Shown: positions 27,205-36,078, counted from the first letter of the stretch. The stretch is DNA of 64,000 nt from Paraburkholderia silvatlantica (GCF_003096715.1 NZ_QEOL01000031.1:1-64000); one strand, 5' to 3'. Made by a program: numbers and translations. Notes: generated by a model not told the origin, from the letters alone.

Positions 27205-27444
27205 ATGAAAGCGGATCACTTGATCGAAATGGCGAACCAGATAGGCATGTTCTTCGACTCGCTGCCCGATCGCGAAGAAGCGCTCACGGGCATCGCGGAG
27301 CACATCCGCAAGTTCTGGGAGCCGCGCATGCGCCGCAGGCTGCTCGCGGCGCTCGATGGCGAAGGCGAGCAAGCGGGCTTCACGGAGATCGTGCTTGCCT
27401 CGCTCACGAAGCATCGCGAGGCGCTGGCGCCCGCGGCGGCTTGA
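27205..27444 (+). CDS. fdsD: Formate dehydrogenase delta subunit
   Basis: A 79-residue helical protein (MKADHLIEMANQIGMFFDSLPDR...) typical of FdsD, a small subunit needed for maturation or stability of the NAD-linked formate dehydrogenase. It follows fdsA after only 4 nt. In many relatives fdsC/fdhD, the sulfurtransferase that prepares the molybdenum cofactor, lies between fdsA and fdsD; here it does not. Confidence 0.92.
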   Translation: MKADHLIEMANQIGMFFDSLPDREEALTGIAEHIRKFWEPRMRRRLLAALDGEGEQAGFTEIVLASLTKHREALAPAAA

Positions 27445-27486
27445 GCCGGGCCGGCCCGCCCCATCAGACGCATGGCGCCGCGCGGT

Positions 27487-29175
27487 TCAGACCGGCGGCG
27501 CCTGTGCAAAGCCCGCAGCGGCATACCACGTCTCGCAGTGGCGCAGCAGCGCATTGAGGTCCGACGCGGGACGCCCCCGCGCGCCGATATAGCCGTCGGG
27601 CCGCACCAGATAAAACGCGGGCCGCGTGCGCCCGTACGATTCGGTTAGCGAGGCCGCGCCCTCGCCCGCCAGCGGCGTCTCGCCGTTGTCGAGCTCGGCG
27701 ATCCACCAGACCCGCAACGCCTGCGGAAACAGCCGCTCGACGGCTTGCACAAAACGCATGAGCGCTGCGCTCGCTTGCGCGCCGTTTTTCGCCGCTGCAG
27801 CGTCGGCGTCGCCCTCCACCAGCAGAAACAACGAAAAGCACGCCGGGTCGTGCAGATCGAAGATGCGCCCCTTGCCCGGCGCCTTGCCTAGCGGACCGTC
27901 CACCACGCGCACGAATGCGTCCGGGGCGCGCTCGCCCGCGCGCGGGCCGCCGTCCAGCACGCGCTCGAGCGTGAGCGGGCTGCGGCGGTACTGGATCGAC
28001 AGCTCGCTCACCGCCTGGCGCGCCGCGTCGCGCAGCGGTCCGAGCGCGACGAGCGCCGGCATCACGCGCTCGCGCAGCAGCTTGAGCGGGCCGTGATCGG
28101 CTTCCACCAGCTGCGTCATGAAGCTCGTCTGCTGCAGCACGAGCCGCTCGATCGGGTAACGCTCCGCGTGATAGGTGTCGAGCAGGCGCTCGGGCGCGCC
28201 GCGCGCGTGCACGCGTGCGATCTTCCAGCCCAGATTGAAGGCTTCCTGGATACCCGTGTTCAAGCCCTGCGCGCCTGCGGGGCTGTGCACGTGCGCGGCG
28301 TCTCCGGCAAAGAAAGTGCGCTCGACGCGCAGTTGCCGCACCATGCGGCTGTTCACGCTGAAGTACGAAGCCCAGCTCATGTCCGAGACGGACACCGGGT
28401 GGTGCACGCGCTGCAGGATGATGTCGCGGCATTCAGCCAGCGTGGGCACGGGGATCGTGCCTTCGGGCGCGGCGGGCAGCATGGCCTTGTGATCGGCGAT
28501 CAGGCGGTAACGGCCGTGGCCGAACGGAAAGAGCGCGGCGAGACCGTCGCCCGAGGCGAAGATATGGAACTCGTCGTCGGACCAGGGCGTGCTCGCGCTC
28601 AGGTCGGCGAGCAGGAACGATTGCGCCATCGTCTCGCCGTCGAACTTCATGTCGAGACGGTGGCGCACGGTGCTATGCGCGCCGTCGGCGGCAATCACGT
28701 AGGCGCAGCGCAGCGACTCGACGCGTCCGTCGGGGCGGCGCACTTCCGCGCTCGCGCCGGCCGAGCCCTGGGTGTACTCCAGCAGTTCGCAGCCGCGCTC
28801 GATCTCCACGCCGAGCGTTGCGAGATGCCCGGCGAGAATGCGCTCGGTGACGGTCTGTTCAATGAAGAGCAGATAGGGATAGCGCGTGAAAAGCGGATCG
28901 AAGTCGAGCCGCGCGCGGCGCTGGCCGTTCGAATAGAGATTCGCAATATGCGCGCGGTGGCCGAGTTCGAGAAACGGCTCGACGATGCGATGCTGCTCGA
29001 ACAGTTCGAGCGTGCGCGCCTGAATGCCGATCGCCCGCGAGTGGCGTCCGGGCTGCGGCGCGCGATCGATGAGCCGCACGGGAATATGCGCGCGCGCAAG
29101 ACTCATCGCCGCGGCGAGCCCGGTGGGTCCCGCGCCCACGATGAGCACGGGCGCGAGAGAAGAAGCCACGGCCAT
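27487..29175 (-). CDS. FAD-dependent aromatic hydroxylase-type monooxygenase
   Basis: A 562-residue class A flavoprotein of the PheA/TfdB (phenol hydroxylase-like) group. The motifs are GxGxxG in VLIVGAGPTGLAAA near the N-terminus, the DG motif in VIAADGAHSTVRH, and GD in FAGDAAHVHSPAGAQGLNTG. A C-terminal thioredoxin-like domain (about 400-560) ends ARPDGYIGARG-like (LVRPDGYIGARG). Such enzymes hydroxylate aromatic or polyketide substrates with NAD(P)H; the substrate here is unknown. The start at the second Met is favoured by GGAGG with 5-nt spacing. It is convergent with fdsD and alone on its strand. Confidence 0.88.
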   Translation of the reverse strand: MAVASSLAPVLIVGAGPTGLAAAMSLARAHIPVRLIDRAPQPGRHSRAIGIQARTLELFEQHRIVEPFLELGHRAHIANLYSNGQRRARLDFDPLFTRYPYLLFIEQTVTERILAGHLATLGVEIERGCELLEYTQGSAGASAEVRRPDGRVESLRCAYVIAADGAHSTVRHRLDMKFDGETMAQSFLLADLSASTPWSDDEFHIFASGDGLAALFPFGHGRYRLIADHKAMLPAAPEGTIPVPTLAECRDIILQRVHHPVSVSDMSWASYFSVNSRMVRQLRVERTFFAGDAAHVHSPAGAQGLNTGIQEAFNLGWKIARVHARGAPERLLDTYHAERYPIERLVLQQTSFMTQLVEADHGPLKLLRERVMPALVALGPLRDAARQAVSELSIQYRRSPLTLERVLDGGPRAGERAPDAFVRVVDGPLGKAPGKGRIFDLHDPACFSLFLLVEGDADAAAAKNGAQASAALMRFVQAVERLFPQALRVWWIAELDNGETPLAGEGAASLTESYGRTRPAFYLVRPDGYIGARGRPASDLNALLRHCETWYAAAGFAQAPPV

Positions 29176-29290
29176 GCAGACCTCCATGTGAGCAGGCCCT
29201 TAGTGTATCGCCCGCGCCGGGACTGGTCGCGCGGCAGCGCATCAAATGCGGTCTGAATCGAGCGGAAAGTCGCTGCGCGGCTTCCCGCGC

Positions 29291-30358
29291 TCAGTGCGCG
29301 TGCGGATGCCCGTGCGCCTGCGTGTGTCTGTGCGCGCCGTCCGGCACGTCCAGCGCGCAGCGATGCTCGCTCGTGCCGAGATCCACCTGCAACGTCACGT
29401 GCCGCATGCCGAAGCGCCCCTGAAGCGACTCGACCATATGATCGAGCGCGGCGTCGCCGGGGTGCCCCGCCGGCATCACGAGGTGTGCGCTCAGCGCGCA
29501 GCCCGTGGTCGAAAGCGCCCAGACGTGAAGGTCATGCACGTCGATTACGCCTTCCTGCTGCGCGAGGAAACTGCGCACGCGCACGATGTCGACGTTCTCG
29601 GGCACCGCAGCCAGGGCAAGCCGCACCGACTCGCGCAATAGCCCCCAGGTGCCGTAGACGATCACGAGCACGACCGCGATCGACATGAGCGGATCGATCC
29701 AGCTCCAGCCCGTCGCAAGAATCAGCAGACCGCTCATGGCCACGGCGGCGGAAACGCCGGCGTCGGCGGCCATGTGCAGGAAGGCGCCGCGAATGTTCAG
29801 GTCGTCCTTTTGCCCGCGCACGAAAAGCCACGCCGAGAAGCCGTTGACCACGATGCCGATGGTCGCCACGACGAACACGTCGAAGCCAGCGACCGGCGCC
29901 GGATGGAACAGCCGGCCAAGCGCTTGCGCGAGGATCGCGCCGCACGCGAGCAGGAGCAGCGCGGCGTTGGCGAGCGAGGCGAGAATCGACGAACTGCCGA
30001 ACCCGAACGTGAAGCGCGCCGACGGACGGCGTGTTGCGAGCCACGCGGCGCCCCAGGCGAGCAGCAGGCCGAGCACGTCGGACAGATTGTGGCCGGCATC
30101 GGCGAGCAGCGCGGTGGAATGCGCGAGCACGCCGTACACCGTCTGCACGACGACGATGAAAACGTTCAGCGCGACGGCGATGGCGAACGCGCGGCCGTGC
30201 CCCGCGACGGGCGCGTGGTGATGGTGGCCGTGCGCGTGACCATGCCCGTGCGGCGCGTGGGCGTCCTCGTGCGCATGGCCGTGGCCGTGCTCGTGCTCGT
30301 GCACATGCTTCCCGGCGCCTTCGGCGTTGTGCGCGTGTTCGTGATCCGCTGCGCTCAT
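29291..30358 (-). CDS. Cation diffusion facilitator (zinc/cobalt/cadmium exporter)
   Basis: The 355-residue CDF transporter has a long His-rich N-terminus (about residues 4-50, repeated HGHGHAH-type) and another His-rich C-terminus (HRHTQAHGHPHAH). Six membrane segments follow, with the metal sites ALLADAGHNLSD (HxxxD in TM2) and HMAADAGVSAA (HxxxD in TM5), and then a cytoplasmic dimerisation domain. These HxxxD sites point to Zn2+ (also Co2+/Cd2+). It is proton-driven export across the inner membrane. GGAGG sits 4 nt before the start, and the ATGA overlap with the ArsR gene indicates one operon. Confidence 0.93.
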   Translation of the reverse strand: MSAADHEHAHNAEGAGKHVHEHEHGHGHAHEDAHAPHGHGHAHGHHHHAPVAGHGRAFAIAVALNVFIVVVQTVYGVLAHSTALLADAGHNLSDVLGLLLAWGAAWLATRRPSARFTFGFGSSSILASLANAALLLLACGAILAQALGRLFHPAPVAGFDVFVVATIGIVVNGFSAWLFVRGQKDDLNIRGAFLHMAADAGVSAAVAMSGLLILATGWSWIDPLMSIAVVLVIVYGTWGLLRESVRLALAAVPENVDIVRVRSFLAQQEGVIDVHDLHVWALSTTGCALSAHLVMPAGHPGDAALDHMVESLQGRFGMRHVTLQVDLGTSEHRCALDVPDGAHRHTQAHGHPHAH

Positions 30359-30675
30359 GCGCCCTCCTGCCATTGCGCCGAGGGTTCGGCCACGTGTTCC
30401 AGCATGCCGGCGATCATCGCGCTGATATGCGCGTCCGCAGCCGCATAGAACACCTGCTTGCCCTCGCGTTCGGCGCGCACGACGCGCGCGGCGCGCAACA
30501 GCCGCAGGTGGTGACTCACGAGCGACGGCGACAAACCGAGCGTGTCGGCAATCGCTCCCACGGCAATCCGGTCCTGGACACACGCGAGCACGATGCGCAG
30601 GCGCGTGGCGTCGCCGAGCAGACGGAAGAGGTCGGCGAGCGGAACGACGCGCTCGTCATCGGAAACTGGGGTCAT
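30355..30675 (-). CDS. ArsR/SmtB-family metal-sensing repressor
   Basis: A 106-residue winged-helix protein with LFRLLGDATRLRIVLA, recognition helix LGLSPSLVSHHLRLLRAARVV and wing REGKQVFYAAADAHI. The C-terminal helix HISAMIAGMLEHVAE holds residues able to form an alpha5-type metal site (AADAHISAMIAGMLEH, with D/H and H/E pairs), as in CzrA/SmtB zinc/cobalt sensors. It overlaps the exporter gene by 4 nt and an SmtB-like operator lies just upstream, so it probably represses its own operon until metal binds. A TTG start 33 nt further up would put the operator inside the gene and is less likely. Confidence 0.9.
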   Translation of the reverse strand: MTPVSDDERVVPLADLFRLLGDATRLRIVLACVQDRIAVGAIADTLGLSPSLVSHHLRLLRAARVVRAEREGKQVFYAAADAHISAMIAGMLEHVAEPSAQWQEGA

Positions 30676-30689
30676 GACTACATACGATA

Positions 30690-30711
30690 CATATGAACAA
30701 GTGTTCAAATG
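30690..30711. promoter_or_regulatory. SmtB/CzrA-type operator (TGAACA-2-TGTTCA)
   Basis: The dyad CATaTGAACA-AG-TGTTCAaATG spans 30690-30711; the core TGAACA / TGTTCA is perfect with a 2-nt centre. It resembles the known core of the 12-2-12 operators bound by SmtB and CzrA. It is centred 25 nt upstream of the ArsR-family start and also close to the divergent TPR gene. Confidence 0.75.
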
Positions 30712-30828
30712 TTAGTTCGACAACGAATGCCCGTCAACTTTCGATCAACATTTGGCCAACTTCGGGACTGGGTCCGCGAGTGTGGGAAAATGCCGCCTTT
30801 GTGTCTCGATCGTTTTGCTTCTTCAGTC

Positions 30829-32766
30829 ATGGAACAGCTTTTTGTCCGCGCGTACGCCGCACATCGCGACGGCCGGCTGGACGACGCCGAGCGCGACTAC
30901 CGCGCGACGCTCGCCGCCGATCCCGTGCACGTCGATGCGCTGCATCTGCTCGGCGTGCTGCGGCATCAGCGAGGCCAGCATGCCGAAGCCGCGGACCTCG
31001 TGCGCCGTGCAGTCGCCTTGCGCCCTGACGACGCCGCGCTCCAGCTGAACCTCGGCAACGCGCTCAAGGCGCTCGGCGAACTGGAAGGCGCGATCGAGCG
31101 CTTTCGCAACGCCCTCACGCTCGCGCCCGCCTTTGCGCTCGCGCATTACAACCTCGGCAACGCGTATGCGGCGATCGGCCGGCACGAGGACGCGATGTAC
31201 GCGTTCGGCGAGGCCGTGCGCCTGCAGCCCGGCGACGCCTCGTCGCACAACAATCTCGGCAATGCGCTGCACGCGCTTGGCCGCCATGCCGAAGCCGCCG
31301 ACTCGTTTCGCCGCGCGCTCAAGATCCGCCCGGGCCACGCAGGCGCGCACAACAACCTCGGCATGTCGCTCAACGCGCTTGGCGACAGCGCGAGCGCGGT
31401 CGAACATTTCCAGCAGGCGCTGCGCGCGCAGCCGCGCTTCGTCGCCGCGCATTTCAATCTCGCGAATACGCTCGATGCGACTGGCCATCACGCCGAGGCC
31501 GTGGCGGCCTTCGAAACGGCGCTGTCGCTGCAGCCGCATTTCGCGCCGGCCCTCTTCGGGCTCGGCAATGCGCTTGCCGCGCTCGGCCGCCATGACGAAG
31601 CCATCGGCCCCTACGAGCGTGCGATCGGCTTCGATCCGAAATTTGCCCTCGCCTGGCTCGCGCTCGGCGCGGCGCATCACGCGCTCGGCCGGCATGCGGC
31701 CGCGCTGCGCGCCTTCGACGAAGCGCTGCGCGTGCGGCCCGATCTGGCCGCCGCGCATTTGAACCGGGCGCTCACATGGCTCACGCTCGGCGACTTCCGG
31801 CGCGGACTGCCCGAGTACGAATGGCGGCTCGATCCGGCCGCACGCGACGAGGCGCACGCCAACGCACCGCGAGGCGCGGGCTACGCTCCGCCCCCGCGGG
31901 TGAACGCACCGATCGCGCCGCGCACGCCGCAAGGCGCGCTGCCACGCTGGCACGGCGAGCCCCTGAACGGCCGCACGCTGCTGATCGAGGCAGAGCAGGG
32001 TTTCGGCGACACGCTTCAGTTCGTGCGCTTCGTGCCGCAAGTCGTCGCGACGGCGCAGAAGACCAACGCGCGCGTCGTGCTCGAAGTGCAGCGCGCGCTC
32101 GTGCCGCTCATCGCGCCCGCAGCCGAAGCCTGGCGCGTCACGCTCGTCGAGCAGGGCGCGCCCCGGCCCGCCGCCGATCTGCACTGCCCGCTCCTCTCGC
32201 TGCCGCTCGCGCTCGGCACGAGCATCGACACGCTGCCCGCGCGCACGCCCTACCTCAACGCCAGCGCGGCCTACAGGCGCAAGTGGCGCGGCTCGCTGGG
32301 CGGCCAGGCGCGCCGCAAGATCGGCCTTGCGTGGTCCGGCCGCATCCAGAAGCACGAGAATCGCGCGATTGCGCTCGCCGCGCTCGAACCGCTCTTCGCG
32401 CTCGACGGTATCGACTGGATCGTGCTGCAGCCCGAACTCAGCGCCGCCGAACACGCGGCGCTCGACGCGCATCCGCGCGCCCGCTCGATCCACCGGCTCG
32501 GCGGCAAGCTGCGGGATTTCGCGGACACCGCGGCCGTGATCGAACGTCTGAACGGCGTCGTGTCGATCGACACCTCGATCGCCCACCTCGCGGGCGCGCT
32601 GGGCGCGAAACTCTGGGTCATGCTGCCGTTCGCCGCGGACTGGCGCTGGTTTGCGGGCACCGACGAAAGCCCCTGGTATCCGCGCGCGCGGCTCGTGCGT
32701 CAGCCGCGCCCGCATGCGTGGGGGGAAGTCGTGGAAACGGTCGCGCGCGAGTTGCGCGACGCGTAA
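30829..32766 (+). CDS. TPR-repeat glycosyltransferase (GT41/GT9-like)
   Basis: The 645-residue cytoplasmic protein has about eleven 34-residue TPR repeats (about 1-350, with recurring AHYNLGNA / AHNNLGM elements). A linker follows, and then a C-terminal glycosyltransferase-B-like half (about 395-645) with EAEQGFGDTLQFVRFVPQV, KIGLAWSGR and VVSIDTSIAHLAGALG. The last motif is the nucleotide-sugar end of heptosyltransferase-like folds. Such proteins are often annotated as TPR proteins or as O-GlcNAc-transferase-like; the acceptor here is unknown. The Met chosen starts the first TPR; 40 upstream codons lack coding character and would overlap the operator region. Confidence 0.8.
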   Translation: MEQLFVRAYAAHRDGRLDDAERDYRATLAADPVHVDALHLLGVLRHQRGQHAEAADLVRRAVALRPDDAALQLNLGNALKALGELEGAIERFRNALTLAPAFALAHYNLGNAYAAIGRHEDAMYAFGEAVRLQPGDASSHNNLGNALHALGRHAEAADSFRRALKIRPGHAGAHNNLGMSLNALGDSASAVEHFQQALRAQPRFVAAHFNLANTLDATGHHAEAVAAFETALSLQPHFAPALFGLGNALAALGRHDEAIGPYERAIGFDPKFALAWLALGAAHHALGRHAAALRAFDEALRVRPDLAAAHLNRALTWLTLGDFRRGLPEYEWRLDPAARDEAHANAPRGAGYAPPPRVNAPIAPRTPQGALPRWHGEPLNGRTLLIEAEQGFGDTLQFVRFVPQVVATAQKTNARVVLEVQRALVPLIAPAAEAWRVTLVEQGAPRPAADLHCPLLSLPLALGTSIDTLPARTPYLNASAAYRRKWRGSLGGQARRKIGLAWSGRIQKHENRAIALAALEPLFALDGIDWIVLQPELSAAEHAALDAHPRARSIHRLGGKLRDFADTAAVIERLNGVVSIDTSIAHLAGALGAKLWVMLPFAADWRWFAGTDESPWYPRARLVRQPRPHAWGEVVETVARELRDA

Positions 32767-32776
32767 GCGGCACATG

Positions 32777-32810
32777 AAAAACGGGACGCCTGAGCGCCCC
32801 GTCCTGTTTT
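32777..32810. terminator. Bidirectional terminator between TPR-glycosyltransferase and MHS transporter
   Basis: AAAACGGGACG (32777-32787) pairs with CGTCCTGTTTT (32800-32810), with one G-T pair. The A and T runs at the ends make it functional for both convergent genes. Confidence 0.8.
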
Positions 32811-32833
32811 GCTTTCGCCGCGCGATGCGCGGA

Positions 32834-34129
32834 TCAAGCCGCCTTGTACTGATTGCGGGCTTCCGGCGTGCGATAGAGCACGAGCGTCGCGATGAGGCCG
32901 CACACGCCCGCGACGCCCATCCACGCCCCGGGCGCAGCCTTGTTGCCGCTCACGTGAATGAGGTACGTCGAGATCGCCGGCGTGAAACCGCCGATCGTCG
33001 TCGCGAGGCTGTAGGCAAGCGAGAAGCCGGCGGTGCGGACGTCGGCGGGCATGACTTCGGTGAGCGCCACGACCATCGCGCCGTTGTAGCAGGCATAGAG
33101 GAACGACAGCCACAGCTCGACCGTGAGCAGGCGCCCGAACGACGGTTCCGCCACGAGCCACTGCACCGTGGGATACGCAGTGAGGATCGTGAGCACGGTG
33201 AAGGTGATCAGCATCGGGCGACGGCCCACCCGGTCCGAAACCGCGCCGGAAACCGGCAGCCAGAAGAGGTTCGACAAGCCGATGCAGACCGTCACGATCA
33301 GCGTGTCGAGCTCGTTCAGCCTGAGCACTTCCTTGCCGAAGGTCGGCGTATAGGCAGTGATGAGGTAGAACGATACGGTGGTCATGATGACCATGCCCAT
33401 GCCGGCGATCACGACGCCCCAGTTCTGCACCATCGACGCCATGATTTCGCCCATCGACGGACGATGCTTCTTCTTCGCGAACTCCTCCGTTTCCTGGAGC
33501 GAGCGGCGAATGAGGAACAGGAACGGCACGATCAGGCAACCGATGAGGAACGGCACGCGCCAGCCCCAATTCGTCATGTGCTCGACGGGCAGCAGGCGAT
33601 GCAGCACCACGCCCAGCAGCGCGGCAAACACCACGGCGACCTGCTGGCTGCCCGACTGCCACGAGACGTAGAAGCCCTTGTTGCCCCTCGTCGCGATCTC
33701 GGAGAGATAGACCGAGACGCCGCCCAGTTCCACGCCCGCCGAGAAGCCCTGCAGCAGGCGCCCCACCAGCACGAGCGCCGGCGCGAGTATGCCGATGGTC
33801 GCGTAACCTGGCACGACGGCGACCGCGAGCGTGCCGAACGCCATCAGGCCGAGCGTGAGCATGAGGCCCTTGCGGCGGCCGTGATGGTCGATGTACGCGC
33901 CGAGGATGATCGCGCCGAGCGGACGCACGAGGAAGCCCGCGCCGAACACGGACAGCGTGAGCATCAGCGAAGCGAATGCATTGTCGCTCGGGAAGTAGGT
34001 CCGGGCGATCGCCGAAGCGTAGTAGCCGTAGACCATGAAATCGTACATTTCCAGGAAGTTGCCGCTCACGACGCGGAAAACAGTCCGGAATTTAGATTCG
34101 CTCGGGGATGCGTGGGACGCGGTAGACAT
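32834..34129 (-). CDS. MHS-family citrate/tricarballylate-type proton symporter
   Basis: A 431-residue major facilitator with about 12 membrane segments. It has the MFS A-loop GAYIDHHGRRKGLM between TM2 and TM3, LLQGFSAGVELGGVSVYLSEIA in TM4-5, and SDRVGRRP in the central loop. Over its length it resembles CitA/CitH citrate-proton symporters (SGNFLEMYDFMVYGYYASAIA, SWQSGSQQVAVV). It probably imports citrate or a related tricarboxylate with protons. The start MSTASHASP is chosen; a longer frame upstream lacks a ribosome site. It stands alone with a 335-nt AT-rich upstream region. Confidence 0.88.
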   Translation of the reverse strand: MSTASHASPSESKFRTVFRVVSGNFLEMYDFMVYGYYASAIARTYFPSDNAFASLMLTLSVFGAGFLVRPLGAIILGAYIDHHGRRKGLMLTLGLMAFGTLAVAVVPGYATIGILAPALVLVGRLLQGFSAGVELGGVSVYLSEIATRGNKGFYVSWQSGSQQVAVVFAALLGVVLHRLLPVEHMTNWGWRVPFLIGCLIVPFLFLIRRSLQETEEFAKKKHRPSMGEIMASMVQNWGVVIAGMGMVIMTTVSFYLITAYTPTFGKEVLRLNELDTLIVTVCIGLSNLFWLPVSGAVSDRVGRRPMLITFTVLTILTAYPTVQWLVAEPSFGRLLTVELWLSFLYACYNGAMVVALTEVMPADVRTAGFSLAYSLATTIGGFTPAISTYLIHVSGNKAAPGAWMGVAGVCGLIATLVLYRTPEARNQYKAA

Positions 34130-34465
34130 GAGATTCTCTGAAGAGACTGTCCGGGAAGCCTGAGCGGCTCGCGGGACAGTGAAAAACAATCACTCGCGAT
34201 AAAGCGAGGGTCGCGCGGGCGCGCATTTTATTGTGAGGTACGCGCCAGGAGTCAGATATTCCGGCATTTCCTTAAAAGAGGCCAGCAAAAAGCATCAACG
34301 CAGGCCAATTCTTCCATTTTTATTACCATATATATTCATTATTCTTTCATTGCTGGCAAGGCCGCCGCGAGCCTCCTCGATTGGGGCAAAATATCCTGCA
34401 GCAGGGCTTGGCGCGCGGCCCCCGACGCGCGCCCCGATCCAGACGCCCAGACTTGCTCCATCCGC
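34130..34465. other. AT-rich intergenic region
   Basis: This 336-nt gap lies between the divergent MHS transporter and GNAT genes. It is clearly lower in GC than its surroundings at 34225-34350 (many A/T runs, including TATATAT-type steps). It should hold both promoters. I see no gene and no clear operator in it. Confidence 0.5.
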
Positions 34466-34996
34466 ATGACCGAAATCCCAGCCTTCACGCTGCGCCCGGC
34501 CACCGTAGCCGATGCCCCCTTGCTCGCCGCCATGCACGCCGCAAGCTGGCAGGCCACGTATCGCGCGCTGCTGCCCGCCGCGTTTCTCGAACGCGAGGTC
34601 GACGCCGAGCGCGCGGCTTACTGGCGCGCGCGCATGGAGGCGCCAGGCGGCGAACGGCGGCTCGTCCTGATCGCCGAGCTTGCATCGGGAGCGGCCGTGG
34701 GCTTCGTGTGCGTCGAACGCCAGCCGGGCTCCCCCTGGGGTGTGCTGCTCGACAATCTCCATGCGCTGCCGGCGCATCAGGGCACCGGCGTCGGCAAGCG
34801 GCTCATGCGCGCGGCGCAGGACTGGGCGCGCGCCCAGGGCGAGACTCAGCTGTATCTGTACGTCCTCGACGGCAATACGCCCGCGATTGCGTTCTACGAG
34901 CGCCAGGGCTGGACCTATTCGGGCTCGGAGCCCGACCGCATGGGCGGCATCGACATCACGGCACTGCGTTACGTGTACCGGCTCGACGGTGAGTGA
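34466..34996 (+). CDS. GNAT-family N-acetyltransferase
   Basis: The 176-residue protein has the acetyl-CoA-binding motif A as LPAHQGTGVGKRLMRAAQDWA (Q/R-x-x-G-x-G/A) and the C-terminal motif B as NTPAIAFYERQGWTYSG. The N-terminus FTLRPATVADAPLLAAMHAASWQATYR is typical of single-domain GNATs. Substrate unknown; members acetylate proteins, polyamines, antibiotics or amino acids. Monocistronic by context. Confidence 0.88.
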   Translation: MTEIPAFTLRPATVADAPLLAAMHAASWQATYRALLPAAFLEREVDAERAAYWRARMEAPGGERRLVLIAELASGAAVGFVCVERQPGSPWGVLLDNLHALPAHQGTGVGKRLMRAAQDWARAQGETQLYLYVLDGNTPAIAFYERQGWTYSGSEPDRMGGIDITALRYVYRLDGE

Positions 34997-35181
34997 AGCA
35001 CGCTCCAGACGCAGCGCAAAGAACCCGGACATTTAAGCCATTTCCGATGGAACGCAGAAATGGGGGCGGTCATGATCGGCGGCATTCCTTTAATTGCATG
35101 CGCCGCAGGCGACCCATCGACACGCGCCGCCGATGACATCGCTGAGCGGCGCCGTCGCCAGAGCGGGGTTGCGAGAGATCG

Positions 35182-36078
35182 ATGTCCACATTTCAGTTCA
35201 TTCAGGTCGAAGGTGCGCTCGCGTTGCCGCACATTCGGCCGCTAGCCTGTTTGCCTGCGTCGTTTGGCCGGGAATGGGCGTTAATGCCTCCCCATTTCAG
35301 CATGCGCGCTGAACTGCGCGCGCTCTATGCCGCCATCATGCACACGGTGTGTCTGAGCGCCGAAGCGTTTCGTGCCGCGGTTGGCTGGGGCAACGAGCAC
35401 CGTCCTGCCCTGCAGCCCCCCAGGCCCGCTGCGGCGCCTGTTGGCGCACCCGCCGGCCGCGTCGCCGATGCGCGGCGCACGCCTGAGGCATCGCCGAACC
35501 GCGCGCCAAAGCACGCATCGTCGTCGCAACCACGCAGGCTCACCGGCGGCGCGGTCGCGATTGGCGGCGCCGCACTGCTCGCATGGATCGTCGCGAGTCA
35601 TGCACCGCACGAGTCAGCAAGCGCAAGCGGCGACGCGACCCCGCGCCCGACTGCGAGCAAGGTTCAAGACACCTCGCGGCGTCTGGCCGATGTACGTGCC
35701 GAGCCCGCGCCGCCCGCGAGACTGATCCAGCGCGAAGCGCAGAGCAACGAGCGTGCGGCCGAGCGCAGTGGCAGTCGGCGCGTTGCAGAGCACGGCACGA
35801 ATCCGCGTCGCGACGTCCGCACATTTGCGCCATATCGCCAGGCGCGTCCGGTAACGTCGCATCGCGCGCAGGGCGCCTACCCGGAAGCGCAAGGCTATGA
35901 GCCGCGGCCAACCCTCGCGAATCAAGCCGACGAATACGCGGCCATCCTTTCCTACGCGAAAACATATGCCCCTGCAGGGACATCGAATTCGCCGGCCGTG
36001 CCGGTCGACAGTACGGAATGGGTCAATCATGTTTCGCAACGCCGCATCACCGAGGTGCCCGACCGATTCGCACCGTGA
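35182..36078 (+). CDS. Hypothetical protein with one membrane segment
   Basis: A 298-residue product I do not recognise. The first 70 residues are moderately structured. A Pro/Ala/Arg-rich disordered stretch (about 75-120) follows, then a hydrophobic segment at about 121-141 (RRLTGGAVAIGGAALLAWIVA) that would be a single transmembrane helix with a basic cytoplasmic side. The remainder is a long Arg/Ala/Glu-rich low-complexity region, predicted periplasmic. There are no catalytic motifs. A GAGAG sequence is 4 nt before the start; Met at 35284 is an alternative. Coding status is supported by the membrane segment and length, not by homology. Confidence 0.55.
   Translation: MSTFQFIQVEGALALPHIRPLACLPASFGREWALMPPHFSMRAELRALYAAIMHTVCLSAEAFRAAVGWGNEHRPALQPPRPAAAPVGAPAGRVADARRTPEASPNRAPKHASSSQPRRLTGGAVAIGGAALLAWIVASHAPHESASASGDATPRPTASKVQDTSRRLADVRAEPAPPARLIQREAQSNERAAERSGSRRVAEHGTNPRRDVRTFAPYRQARPVTSHRAQGAYPEAQGYEPRPTLANQADEYAAILSYAKTYAPAGTSNSPAVPVDSTEWVNHVSQRRITEVPDRFAP

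Noticed and set aside
30676..30708. N-terminal extension of the ArsR-family protein from a TTG codon
   Set aside because: It would place the SmtB-like operator inside the gene, and the Met at 30675 gives the normal family length.
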